The position numbers were made by a program, and so were the translations under genes. This document shows, piece after piece, positions 1 through 8,103 of a DNA stretch of 12,898 bases. The first letter of the stretch is position 1, and the number at the start of each line of letters is the position of its first letter. Source of the stretch: Candidatus Sulfopaludibacter sp. SbA3. GTDB lineage: Bacteria; Acidobacteriota; Terriglobia; 2-12-FULL-54-10. The stretch spans positions 1 through 12,898 of the forward strand of contig CAMBEY010000053.1 of NCBI GenBank assembly GCA_945865705.1, given 5' to 3'. Below the pieces are notes generated by a model. The model did no database searches, was not told the DNA's origin, and saw only the letters and a program-made list of their open reading frames with translations.

Positions 1-57
1 TAGGAAAACCCGCGCCGTGCTGGTCTTGCGTCTGCCGGTTCCGTAGTACTGTTCCAT
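1..57 (-). CDS. rpsI: 30S ribosomal protein S9 (N-terminal 19 codons, cut by window edge)
   Basis: Reading the minus strand from the ATG at 57-55 gives MEQYYGTGRRKTSTARVFL, which matches the conserved start of bacterial S9 (the YxGTGRRKxxxARV signature). The frame is open to the window edge, so only the first 19 residues are present. S9 is a small-subunit protein whose C-terminal tail reaches the P-site tRNA; that part lies outside. An AGAGGA Shine-Dalgarno sequence sits just upstream (about 61-66). It follows rplM, the usual bacterial L13-S9 order, but with a 174-bp spacer, longer than normal for this pair. Confidence 0.9.
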   Translation of the reverse strand, partial: MEQYYGTGRRKTSTARVFL

Positions 58-96
58 TGATCCTCTACCCTGTCTCTTTCCCCATTACGCTGGGTT

Positions 97-119
97 CGAC
101 GGCCATTCCGTCGCGGAAT
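97..119 (-). promoter_or_regulatory. Two overlapping, mutually exclusive hairpins in the rpsI leader
   Basis: In the transcript sense (minus strand) two perfect 6-bp stems share bases. One pairs ATTCCG with CGGAAT around a CGA loop (119-105). The other pairs CGACGG with CCGTCG around a 5-base loop (113-97). Because they overlap at 105-113, they cannot form together. They lie about 40 nt upstream of the rpsI start codon in the long rplM-rpsI spacer. An attenuation-like or ribosomal-protein-binding role is inference only; short stems like these can arise by chance. Confidence 0.25.
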
Positions 120-231
120 TGAGGGCTCAGCGCGGAGCTGGCCTGGGACAATCTAAAACTTATCAAGCTAATACTTTTCCAGCCAAAACGTACCGGGTGT
201 GGCCAACTTCCAATTCGGCCCCATACCGGTT

Positions 232-675
232 TTATATCTTGGCGGCGGCCATTTTATAGGCCTCCGGCTGCTGCGCCTGATGGGGATGCTTCGTGTCCCT
301 GTAGACCAAAAGACGGTTGGTCATGCGGTCGCGCAGCTTGTTCTTGGGCAGCATGCCAAAGACGGCCTCGCGCACGGCATCGGCCGGATTTTCATCCCAG
401 CTCTTACGCGCCGCCTTCTCGCGCACTCCGCCGGGATAGCCCGTGTAGTGGCGATAGACCTTCTGCTCAAGCTTCTTGCCGGTCCAGCGAATCTTGGTGG
501 CATTCAGCACGATGACATGATCGCCCGTGTCCAAATAAGGCGTGAAGGTCGGCCGATGCTTGCCACGCAATAGCGTGGCCACGCATGTAGCCACTCGCCC
601 CAGCGCCTGCCCTTCGGCATCGACAAGATACCATTTGGGAGTTACATCATTTTCTTTCGGAACGTAAGTAGACAT
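232..675 (-). CDS. rplM: 50S ribosomal protein L13
   Basis: The 147-residue product is a full-length bacterial L13 (family size about 140-150). Recognisable parts are the N-terminal KWYLVDAEGQALGRVAT segment, GKHRPTFTPYLDTGDHVIVLNA, the KVYRHYTGYPGG region, and the C-terminal GMLPKNKLRDRMTNRLLVY followed by HPHQAQQPE. L13 is an early-assembly 23S rRNA-binding protein of the large subunit. The ATG at 675-673 fits the family N-terminus. The best purine-rich tract upstream is AGGGGA at 692-697, about 16 nt away, so the ribosome binding site is not well placed. It is transcribed leftward with rpsI from a promoter in the divergent region. Confidence 0.97.
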   Translation of the reverse strand: MSTYVPKENDVTPKWYLVDAEGQALGRVATCVATLLRGKHRPTFTPYLDTGDHVIVLNATKIRWTGKKLEQKVYRHYTGYPGGVREKAARKSWDENPADAVREAVFGMLPKNKLRDRMTNRLLVYRDTKHPHQAQQPEAYKMAAAKI

Positions 676-719
676 AGTTGTAGTACCGGCATCCCCTAAA
701 GTGTTGGCCGGAAACTACC

Positions 720-748
720 AAAGTAGCCGAGCATCAACAATTTGTCAA
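720..748 (-). promoter_or_regulatory. Sigma70-type promoter for rplM-rpsI
   Basis: On the minus strand a perfect TTGACA (-35, 743-748) is followed by a 17-bp spacer and a weak TACTTT (-10, 720-725). Transcription would start near 713, giving a 5' leader of about 37 nt before the rplM ATG. Spacing and position are right for rplM, but the -10 matches the consensus at only three of six positions. Confidence 0.5.
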
Positions 749-871
749 GACTTTGCGCTGGAATTCAAGCTAGGATTCCCCAAAGATCGCTCTTCCGGGA
801 TGCCTACCGACTGGAATACCACTCGTGCCAATATACTAACACAATATCCGCCCATCATGATCATTCGGCAA

Positions 872-900
872 TTGACTGAACCCTCTGAGAACTATATAAC
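872..900 (+). promoter_or_regulatory. Sigma70-type promoter for the caspase-TPR/receptor operon
   Basis: TTGACT (872-877), a 17-bp spacer and TATAAC (895-900) make a near-consensus promoter. The predicted start near 907 leaves about 47 nt before the GTG at 954, enough for the AAGGGA ribosome binding site at 941-946. It points away from the rplM promoter in the same intergenic region, so the two transcripts diverge without overlapping. Confidence 0.65.
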
Positions 901-953
901 TAGCTTAGCGAGTTTACTTACAAGCGCCTACTGGTCGCACAAGGGATTAGCTG

Positions 954-3158
954 GTGTTTCTGCGATACATTGCGGGCCGGGAAACTTCTCTCCCTGCTCG
1001 GCGTAAACGGAGCCGGGCAGTCAGAGCTATACTGAGCGCGGCGGCCGTGCTGCTTTCCCCGGCGCTATTCGCGCAGGAAGCGGTCGCGCCTGCCCAGCCG
1101 CAATTCTATGCCGTGATCATCGGCGTGTCCGAGTTTGAAAACCTGCCCAAAGAAGAGTGGCTGGACTACGCTGATGACGACGCGCAAGCGTTCTATGATT
1201 TCGTAACCAGCCCGCGCGGACGTGGCTTCCCCCCAGAGAACGTTTTTTTGATGACCAATGAAGAGGCCAAGCAGGCGGCGATGCGCAGCCGTCTGGGCAG
1301 CACCTTGGCCAAGAAGCTTAAGCCCGAGGACACCGTGTATATCTTCATCGCCTCGCACGGCATGGTTGAGAAGGATGCCGCGCGCGAGGGCTATCTGCTG
1401 GCGGCTGATTCGGACCGCGAAGACCTCTATACCAGCGCTCTGCCGATGCGTGAGCTGGGCAACATCATGCAAAACCGGCTCAAGAATGCCAAGCGCATAT
1501 TCTTGTTCGCGGATGTTTGCCGCGCCGGAAAGCTCGGGCAGGTGCAGGGCAATGTGAACCGCTACATCGAAGACGCTAGTTCGCGCGGCGAGACCATGGG
1601 GCTGCTGGCCAGCCGCCCCAATGAGTTTTCCAGAGAGAGCGATCAGTGGGGCGGCGGCCACGGCGTCTTCTCCTACTTCCTGCTGCGCGGCCTCAGCGGC
1701 GAAGCGGACGAGGACAAGGACAATACGGTAACGGCGGCGGAGATTGTCAGTTATCTGCAAACCAATGTCGAGGATGCCACGGAGCGCCAGCAGCACATCC
1801 GCGATTTCGGCAACTTCGAGCCAGAGACGCCCATGTCGTTCGTGGACAAGGCCGCACCGGAGGATTGGAAATTCAACCCGGCCTCCCCCGCCGCGCGGCG
1901 CGGTCGCGGATATCCGACACTGGGGATGTCAGCAGCCTTGCAGGCTCCTGGCCAACAACCCCGTGCGGCCATCTCGCCAAGCGATGAATTGCGCAACAGC
2001 TTTGAACAGTCGATCCGCGATGGCCGCCTGCTAGCGCCACCGGGCAACAATGCCATTGAGTTGCATCAGCGCTACACGGCGCTGCCGGTAGAGGAGGATG
2101 ACCGCGCCGAAGCTGACGAGAAATTGGTGATTGCGCTGGCCTCGGCGGGAGACAAAGTTTTGTGGGCCTATCGGCGTGGCGATCAGGTGATCCGTCTGGA
2201 TGCCGCCAAGTATGAAGAGGGCGCCAGGTTGTTTGGACGCGCGAGCGAAGTAGCTGTTGATGATATTTCGTTGCAGGCCAAAGCCAAATTCATGCAGGGC
2301 CGCGCGCAGGTGGAGAATCGTCAGTTCGCAGCGGGCATCAGCACACTACGGGAAGCCATCGCCCTGGACCCCGAAGCCGCCTTCTCCTACAACGCGCTCG
2401 GCATCGCCTACATGCAGCAGCAGCGCTGGAACGATGCTATTGAAAATTTCCGCGCAGCCTCCGCGCGAGCTGACAAATGGGTCTACCCGCATTACAATCT
2501 TGCCAATGTTTACGCCAGCCAGCAGCGCTATCGCGAAGCCGAAGAGGAGTTCCGCGTCGGTATCCAACTGGGGCAGGAACTGGGCATGCGGTATTCCTAC
2601 CTGCATTACAATCTCGGGGTACTTTATCTGTTCCAGGGACGACTGCCACAGGCTGAAGAACAGTTTCGCCGAGCCATTGAAATGAAGCCGGACGAAGCCA
2701 TGGCTCACCACAACCTAGGTCTGATCTTCGAACAGCGAAACAATCAGCGTGAAGCGGAAGCAAGCTTCCGGCGCGCGGCGGATTTGAACGCCAAGCTGAT
2801 CGAGCCACGCATGAAGCTCGCGGAGATCTACCGCCGACAGCGCAATCCGCAGCTTCAGCAATCCGTGCTCCGCGAGGCTGTGAATGCCGGCGCAACGGTT
2901 GCAGGGCCATATGAGACACTCGGGCGCGTGCTTTTGAACGATAAGAAGTTTGCAGACGCCGAGATGGTGTACATGCAGATGCTCGGCGCCGGCGTTGAGC
3001 CGGTGATTGCGTTGACAGGCCTCGGCGATGTTCACGCCGCGCAGGGTAATCGAGCGCAAGCCGCCGATGACTACCGCCAGGCCATCGCTCGCTCCACCGA
3101 TCGCCGCGTTACTGGCGAGCTGGAGAGGAAACTTCGCAATGTGGAACGGAGTCAATGA
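954..3158 (+). CDS. Exported caspase-family (C14) peptidase with C-terminal TPR repeats
   Basis: A 734-residue protein. The GTG start is chosen because AAGGGA (941-946) lies 7 nt upstream and an in-frame Sec signal follows: basic residues 16-24, hydrophobic 25-39, likely cleavage after Ala40. Residues about 51-285 form a caspase-like C14 domain: FYAVIIGVSEF, the LDYADDDAQAFYDF segment, catalytic His135 in IASHGM, and catalytic Cys189 in FADVCRAG, where relatives usually have D-A/T-C-x-x-G. Residues 252-263 form an EF-hand-like loop. From about residue 440 to 725 there are seven or eight TPR units with the usual G/A/Y and P positions; residues 290-430 are unassigned. The expected location is the periplasm or outer-membrane face. 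Its last codons overlap the following receptor gene by 4 bp (ATGA), so the two are probably translationally coupled. The substrate is unknown; peptidase activity is inferred from the intact His/Cys dyad. Confidence 0.88.
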   Translation: MFLRYIAGRETSLPARRKRSRAVRAILSAAAVLLSPALFAQEAVAPAQPQFYAVIIGVSEFENLPKEEWLDYADDDAQAFYDFVTSPRGRGFPPENVFLMTNEEAKQAAMRSRLGSTLAKKLKPEDTVYIFIASHGMVEKDAAREGYLLAADSDREDLYTSALPMRELGNIMQNRLKNAKRIFLFADVCRAGKLGQVQGNVNRYIEDASSRGETMGLLASRPNEFSRESDQWGGGHGVFSYFLLRGLSGEADEDKDNTVTAAEIVSYLQTNVEDATERQQHIRDFGNFEPETPMSFVDKAAPEDWKFNPASPAARRGRGYPTLGMSAALQAPGQQPRAAISPSDELRNSFEQSIRDGRLLAPPGNNAIELHQRYTALPVEEDDRAEADEKLVIALASAGDKVLWAYRRGDQVIRLDAAKYEEGARLFGRASEVAVDDISLQAKAKFMQGRAQVENRQFAAGISTLREAIALDPEAAFSYNALGIAYMQQQRWNDAIENFRAASARADKWVYPHYNLANVYASQQRYREAEEEFRVGIQLGQELGMRYSYLHYNLGVLYLFQGRLPQAEEQFRRAIEMKPDEAMAHHNLGLIFEQRNNQREAEASFRRAADLNAKLIEPRMKLAEIYRRQRNPQLQQSVLREAVNAGATVAGPYETLGRVLLNDKKFADAEMVYMQMLGAGVEPVIALTGLGDVHAAQGNRAQAADDYRQAIARSTDRRVTGELERKLRNVERSQ

Positions 3159-6100
3159 AAAAATCCCCCCAGTTGATCGCCGTTCTGTTCCTGGTCTTTA
3201 TATTCGCCGCCGTTCTCAGCAACCTTCGCGCCCAAACTTCGCAGGCAACGCTGCAGGGCCAGGTGCTCAGCCAGACGTCATCGCGACCCATTGAGCGGGC
3301 GCTGGTTATACTACGCAATCCGGAGACCAACGCGCAGGCCTACCGTTACACCAACGCGCAGGGCATCTTTTATTTTTCGTCGCTACAGCCGGGCATGTAC
3401 CGCGTTCGCGTGGACGCTCTTGGCTTTCAGCCGGAAGAGCGCTCCCCCGTCGAACTACCAGTGGCCTCGCGCATTGAATTGAATTTTTCTCTGCAGGGAA
3501 CAGGACCTGCCGCGACGGCTCCCACCGCACCTGCTCCCGCTGCGGCTGGAGCCAATCCGAGCAATATTCTTTCCGTCATGTATGGAGCCGATGCCGCCAT
3601 CCCCAGTGCGGTGCTGATTCAACTTCCCGTGTCGGTGGCAGAAACGCTCTCCGGAACACTCTCGCGATTGGTCGATGAAAACAAGATACTGGAATTGCCT
3701 CTCTCCGGGCGCGATGTCTACACGCTGCTGGTGCTGAACCCTGGCGTCACTTCCGACAACGCCACGGGACGCGGCTTAGGTCTCTCGGTGAACGGTCAGC
3801 CGGTCTCCAGCTCCAATTTTTTGCTGGATGGCGTGGACAATAATGACCTGCAGGTTACCGGTGCCGCCACACGCGTCTCCGCCGACGCGGTGCAGGAATA
3901 CCGCATGGCGACGCACAACTTCACGGCTGACTTTGGGCGGTCATCCGGATTCATCGCCAACGCCATCACGCGCTCGGGCACCAATCAATTTCATGGCTCG
4001 GCGTTTGAGTTCTTCAATCACGAGCGGCTGAACGCCACTTCGTTCAGCAACAACTGGCAGAATCTTCCAGAGGAACCCTTCGAGCTTCATCAGTTCGGCG
4101 GCTCGCTGGGTGGCCCTCTCCAGCGCGACCGGATATTCTTCTTTGGCAACTTCGAACAATTCCGCTCCCACACGCAGAGTCAGCCACAGCAGCTATTCCT
4201 CCCCAGTCCTCAAGCCGTGGCGCTGGCCCCTGCGGGCAGTAAGGCACGCCAACTATTCGGTCTGTTCCCACCGCCGGAGGGAACTCCCCTGGCCACGAAT
4301 CAGGCAGTCATCCAGAAGGAGTACGTCCTCCCGTTTGTGCAGCGCAACAACTTCCTGCTGGGCCGCGCCGACTACGCCTCTCCCAATGGAAGCGATCGCC
4401 TCAGCGGACGTTATGCATTTTCCCAGAACACGCAGGATGATTTTGCGTTCAGCCCGTACCCTAATCTCAACGCGCCGCTGGTCATTCGCGGACAGAATCT
4501 GAGTTTGAATTACACACGTGACCTGCTCGGCGGAACCAATGAGTTAAAGTTCGGCATGAACCGCAACAGCGTTCGCTTCATTCGCCCGCACCCGGAGATT
4601 CCGACGCTTAGCTCAAATGACGGCGTTCTGCTACCCGGCAGCGAAGCGGCATATGATTACGCCTTCCGCGATACCGTCTTTCACGTGCTCGACAATTACA
4701 ACCGCCTCGTTGGTCGGCACGCGCTTTCGCTCGGCCTCGAATGGCGTCCGTTCCTGCATAACTCGCTGCTCTCCCCCGCGCGCGATGGAGCTTATGGATT
4801 CCCCAGCCTCCTGAATTTCCTGTTCGACCTGCCGGAAAGCGTCATCATTACTATGAATCGCCAGACGGGCCGTCCCGCCGAGGACGCGGATTTCCGCCGC
4901 AACTATTTCCAGAATGAATGGGCGGCATTCGTGCAGGACCATTGGAAACTTGGAGCCCGCTTGACCGTGAATCTGGGCGTTCGCTGGGAGCTATTCGGCG
5001 CACCCAAACCGCGCAATGGCACACAGGATTTCAACTTTGTCTTCGGCTCCGGCGCCACCCCGGCCGAACGAATTGCCGGCGGCAAGATGCAGCAAGCGGA
5101 ACTCTATCGGCCGGACCGCAACAACTTCGCGCCACGTGTAGGCTTCGCCGTGGATCTCACCGGCTCGGGCCGCAGCGTTTTGCGCGGCAGCTACGGCATT
5201 TTCTTCGACCGCATCTTCAACAATTTCTGGATGGATTCGCGCAGTAACAATCTTCAGTTGCGGTTTCTGGCCAATTTCCCAGGGGCTCCTCCGCGCTTTC
5301 AATACACGTTGCCGGTGCGCAACGGTATCCCCGCGGCCAGTTCTTTCGAACCGACGTCGGCGATTGCCATCGATCAAAATCTTCGTACGCCGTATGCCCA
5401 GAGCTGGTTCGTCGGAATTCAGCATGAGATCGCCGCCGACACGTTGATAGAACTAAATCACACCGGCGCACTCGGCAGAAAACTTGCCGCCTCCGACATT
5501 ATCAATCGCAGCTATGCGCGACCGGTTACCGCAAGCAACTTCGAGGGACGCTTCAATTCCACGCTGCCCGACATTAACTTTCGCAGCAATCAGAGCCATT
5601 CCGACAACGCAGCCATGCAGCTCGCCGTCAATCGCAGGTGGAGAACGGGATTGCAGTTCCAGGCGTCCTACACTTACTCGCGCAGCCGGGATGTGCAAAG
5701 CGATCCATTCCGCCGCAAGTCGTCCGAACGGCGTGCGCGGCTGGCTGATCTTTCCTTCTCCATCTTTCAGTCTTCGGCCTCCTTCGTTCGCCAGATGGAT
5801 CCCAACTCTGATTACGGATACTCCGATTTTGACCAGCGACATAACCTGGTGTTCAATTTCACGGCTCAGGCACCATTGCTGCGCGGTCTGCCAAGGGCCA
5901 TGTCCGGGTGGCAGGTCAGCACGCTGGCTGGATTCCGATCCGGATTTCCTTATTCGGCGACCACGCGCCAGCCCGTGTTTCTGGACCCGCTCGATCCGGG
6001 ATCTTATTACTACATTGAGCCGGGTTCGGGCCAGTTGTTAGACAATCGACTCGATTTCAGTGGAAGCAGATCCAGCGATGCGACTCTGGCCAATCCGACT

Positions 6101-6460
6101 CCCATTGCGGGAGGAGTTGTGCTTTTAGATCGCGCCAAGTTCAAGCGACCAGACTCCAGCACGGTCGGCAGTTCAGCGCGAAACGCGTTTCGCGGCCCTG
6201 GATTCTGGAACGTGGATTTATCGCTCGCGCGCAGCTTTGCGCTTTCGCAGCTTGGTGAGCGGGTAAACCTGCAGTTCCGACTGGAGATGTTCAACGTATT
6301 CAATCACACCAATTTAAACAATCCGGACCCGCGTTTTGAGTCCTCCACATTCGGCGAAGCGCAGTATGGCCGCCAAGGTGTTGGCTCATCCTTGCCCAGC
6401 GCTTCACCGCTCAATGAGCAGCCACGCCACGTTCAGATAGCCCTTAAGATTTATTTCTAG
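3155..6460 (+). CDS. Oar-like TonB-dependent outer-membrane receptor
   Basis: The 1101-residue product has a Sec signal (MKKSPQ, hydrophobic core, cleavage after Ala26). A carboxypeptidase-regulatory-like/transthyretin-type domain follows at about 31-113 (GQVLSQTSSRPIERALVILRN to LQPGMYRVRVDALGF). Next come an Ala/Pro-rich linker at about 115-132, a TonB plug at about 180-285 (LPLSGRDVYTLLVLNPGV, FLLDGVDNND, NAITRSGTNQFHGSAFEF), and a beta-barrel ending in aromatic QIALKIYF, the usual BAM-recognised C-terminus. This is the large Oar-like family greatly expanded in Acidobacteriota and named after a Myxococcus xanthus protein. No clear TonB box was identified. The ATG lies inside the stop of the caspase-TPR gene (ATGA), with GGAA and GGAG tracts just upstream. 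The transported substrate cannot be read from sequence; the coupling suggests a link with the peptidase. Confidence 0.93.
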   Translation: MKKSPQLIAVLFLVFIFAAVLSNLRAQTSQATLQGQVLSQTSSRPIERALVILRNPETNAQAYRYTNAQGIFYFSSLQPGMYRVRVDALGFQPEERSPVELPVASRIELNFSLQGTGPAATAPTAPAPAAAGANPSNILSVMYGADAAIPSAVLIQLPVSVAETLSGTLSRLVDENKILELPLSGRDVYTLLVLNPGVTSDNATGRGLGLSVNGQPVSSSNFLLDGVDNNDLQVTGAATRVSADAVQEYRMATHNFTADFGRSSGFIANAITRSGTNQFHGSAFEFFNHERLNATSFSNNWQNLPEEPFELHQFGGSLGGPLQRDRIFFFGNFEQFRSHTQSQPQQLFLPSPQAVALAPAGSKARQLFGLFPPPEGTPLATNQAVIQKEYVLPFVQRNNFLLGRADYASPNGSDRLSGRYAFSQNTQDDFAFSPYPNLNAPLVIRGQNLSLNYTRDLLGGTNELKFGMNRNSVRFIRPHPEIPTLSSNDGVLLPGSEAAYDYAFRDTVFHVLDNYNRLVGRHALSLGLEWRPFLHNSLLSPARDGAYGFPSLLNFLFDLPESVIITMNRQTGRPAEDADFRRNYFQNEWAAFVQDHWKLGARLTVNLGVRWELFGAPKPRNGTQDFNFVFGSGATPAERIAGGKMQQAELYRPDRNNFAPRVGFAVDLTGSGRSVLRGSYGIFFDRIFNNFWMDSRSNNLQLRFLANFPGAPPRFQYTLPVRNGIPAASSFEPTSAIAIDQNLRTPYAQSWFVGIQHEIAADTLIELNHTGALGRKLAASDIINRSYARPVTASNFEGRFNSTLPDINFRSNQSHSDNAAMQLAVNRRWRTGLQFQASYTYSRSRDVQSDPFRRKSSERRARLADLSFSIFQSSASFVRQMDPNSDYGYSDFDQRHNLVFNFTAQAPLLRGLPRAMSGWQVSTLAGFRSGFPYSATTRQPVFLDPLDPGSYYYIEPGSGQLLDNRLDFSGSRSSDATLANPTPIAGGVVLLDRAKFKRPDSSTVGSSARNAFRGPGFWNVDLSLARSFALSQLGERVNLQFRLEMFNVFNHTNLNNPDPRFESSTFGEAQYGRQGVGSSLPSASPLNEQPRHVQIALKIYF

Positions 6461-6763
6461 CTCGCCGGGCGCGTCATGCTACTGACGAATTCGCCAGAAT
6501 CGTGACAGTCATCTGAACGGGCACCAATCTCTCCTTCGACGCAAACCACGCTCAACACTATTCCATTCAATCTGATAGGAACACTCCGCCGCGTCCGTGA
6601 CGGCCTTCATCATTTGGTCCGTCAAGTGCTTACTCCTCATTGGTGCCGTGTGGCGTGATGCCGTGTGGCGAAGTGTCCGCAGCGGATACTCGTTCCGGCC
6701 AACGACATCGGGGCGTTTCACGAGCGAACCAGTACCCGCCTGAACCAGGCCGTGGAGGAAAGT
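6461..6763. other. Intergenic region before the pseudopilin gene (303 bp)
   Basis: No convincing gene, promoter or intrinsic terminator was found here. It holds a 12-nt direct repeat TGCCGTGTGGCG at 6644-6655 and 6659-6670 and, at the right end, the strong GGAGGAA ribosome binding site (6754-6760) that fixes the pilin start at 6764. Open frames on both strands run through it but lack good start signals or recognisable products. Confidence 0.5.
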
Positions 6764-7708
6764 ATGCAACGAACTTCGCAGCGCGGATTCACCATGGGAG
6801 AAGTGCTTCTAGTTACTTCTCTATTCACCTTTGTATCAACGGGCGTGATGACGTTGGTCAACAAGAAGAACGGCAGCCGCTCGACCAACGAGGAAATCTA
6901 TCGGCAGATGGTGCTCGATGGCCGCGAGACCGTCGATCAAATTGCGGCGGAGGTACGCCTGGCCGGATCCCCCGCATTGCCAGCGGACACGCACGATGCC
7001 GCGCTCAACTTCACCAACTCCAATCGTGTCGCGGCCAGCGCGTTCCTATTGGCCACCGGCGCACAGATCGTCTTCGAGGCTGACCTCGATAGCGATGGCG
7101 CGGTCGAGCGCATTGAGTATCGCCTGCAAGGCGAGAGCCTCCAGCGCAGCGCGGTAACCAAAAACTCGGATGGCTCCGTGCCGCCCGCCACCTATGAGAC
7201 CATCGCTGAACGCGTGGACAACGGCGGACTACCCGTCTTCACCTTCGATGGCGACCTCACTGGCGACCTGCCTGTCTCTCCCGATCCGCGCATGGTGCGT
7301 GTATTGCTCTTGCTGCGCTCGCCGGTAAAGGACCGCAAGGCGGGCCGCAATCGCACCGTGGGATTCGAGGCCACCGCTCAACGCAACGCGGCCCCGCCTG
7401 ACCGCATCGAAGCCAGCAACCCAGCCAGCGCTCCGGAGCAACCCGCCAACGACGCAGCCGATCTTGTGATCGAGGAAAGCGCCCAGCCCACCAGCCAGCC
7501 GACTGCGGAAAACCACAATCAGGCAGGCGAGCAGGACATGACAAATTTCCAAAATTTGCGGTTTTCACCAAACTACACACTTACAGATTCACCGATGATT
7601 TTTCCCGACTTTCCCGCAAATTTGGATTCTTCCGACGATTCCGACAAAACCGCAAAGTTGGAACGATTGCACGCCCGTTTGATCATCGCGTCAACGAGCA
7701 AAATTTAG
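6764..7708 (+). CDS. PilW-like type IV pseudopilin (prepilin N-terminal cleavage/methylation protein)
   Basis: The product is 314 residues from the ATG at 6764, chosen because GGAGGAA lies 4-5 nt upstream and the prepilin leader then begins almost at once. An upstream in-frame GTG (6665) would add 33 unlikely residues. The class III signal is MQRTSQRG with cleavage at Gly8/Phe9, Glu13 at mature position +5, and a hydrophobic helix at about 14-32. The segment near residues 103-120 (FEADLDSDGAVERIEYRL) and the later MVRVLLLLRSP strand resemble PilW-type minor pilins. These initiate or prime type IV pili or type II secretion pseudopili after PilD processing at the inner membrane. No other pilus gene is in the window. 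The C-terminus is odd: residues about 232-258 are a Pro/Ala/Gln-rich linker, and residues 259-314 are encoded by AT-richer DNA and are unrecognised. Confidence 0.78.
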   Translation: MQRTSQRGFTMGEVLLVTSLFTFVSTGVMTLVNKKNGSRSTNEEIYRQMVLDGRETVDQIAAEVRLAGSPALPADTHDAALNFTNSNRVAASAFLLATGAQIVFEADLDSDGAVERIEYRLQGESLQRSAVTKNSDGSVPPATYETIAERVDNGGLPVFTFDGDLTGDLPVSPDPRMVRVLLLLRSPVKDRKAGRNRTVGFEATAQRNAAPPDRIEASNPASAPEQPANDAADLVIEESAQPTSQPTAENHNQAGEQDMTNFQNLRFSPNYTLTDSPMIFPDFPANLDSSDDSDKTAKLERLHARLIIASTSKI

Positions 7709-8103
7709 CGGCGCGCAAAATTTAACTGATTCCTGCCTCCAACCGACGTATCCGGTCAGGACGGCAGCCGCGTATGAAGTCAACCAGTGTTCCGCACCAG
7801 TGTTCCGCAGAAGTTCCCTGCCCTGCCGCCCACGATCTGGCGCAAGCCAGTCCGCGGCCGGCTCGGCCGGGAATCCCTCCCAATCCTGCGGCCCGTGCTG
7901 TACCCACCGCGGAGATTTGTTTCCGCGTCGGACTGGGCCGCAGCCACCCCTGCCAATTCGCCTCCTCGCGCATTATTTCCCGCCATCGCTCTGCCATCGG
8001 CCTGCTATTCGGCCAGCCATAGACCTATTCGATGCGACCATCCCCTGCTAAAATCGGATTGGCATCAGATCATCGACGAAGTGTTCCGCCGGAGGTTCCC
8101 CAC
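7709..8103. other. Intergenic region before the M3 peptidase gene (395 bp)
   Basis: No gene was recognised here. The region begins with the tail of an AT-rich patch and holds a perfect 13-nt tandem duplication (ACCAGTGTTCCGC at 7783-7808). A possible -10 element TAAAAT lies at 8049-8054, with only poor -35 candidates (TTCGAT at 8028-8033, 15-bp spacer). If used, transcription would start near 8061, downstream of the first in-frame ATG at 8032, which supports the start at 8104. The GGAGG at 8091-8095 is the ribosome binding site for the next gene. Confidence 0.45.

Noticed and set aside
701..1006. 101-codon open frame on the plus strand between rplM and the caspase gene
   Set aside because: It covers both divergent promoters, overlaps the caspase-TPR gene in another frame, has a GTG start without a good ribosome binding site, and resembles no known protein.
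6665..6763. GTG start adding 33 residues to the pseudopilin
   Set aside because: The added segment is polar and would put the prepilin cleavage site too far from the N-terminus; the ATG at 6764 has GGAGGAA upstream.
6509..6769. 86-codon minus-strand frame between the receptor and pilin genes
   Set aside because: No ribosome binding site, no recognisable motif, and it overlaps the pilin start; too weak to annotate.
8032..8103. Earlier in-frame ATG for the M3 peptidase
   Set aside because: No ribosome binding site in front of it, while GGAGG lies 8 nt before the ATG at 8104; the possible -10 element also lies downstream of 8032.
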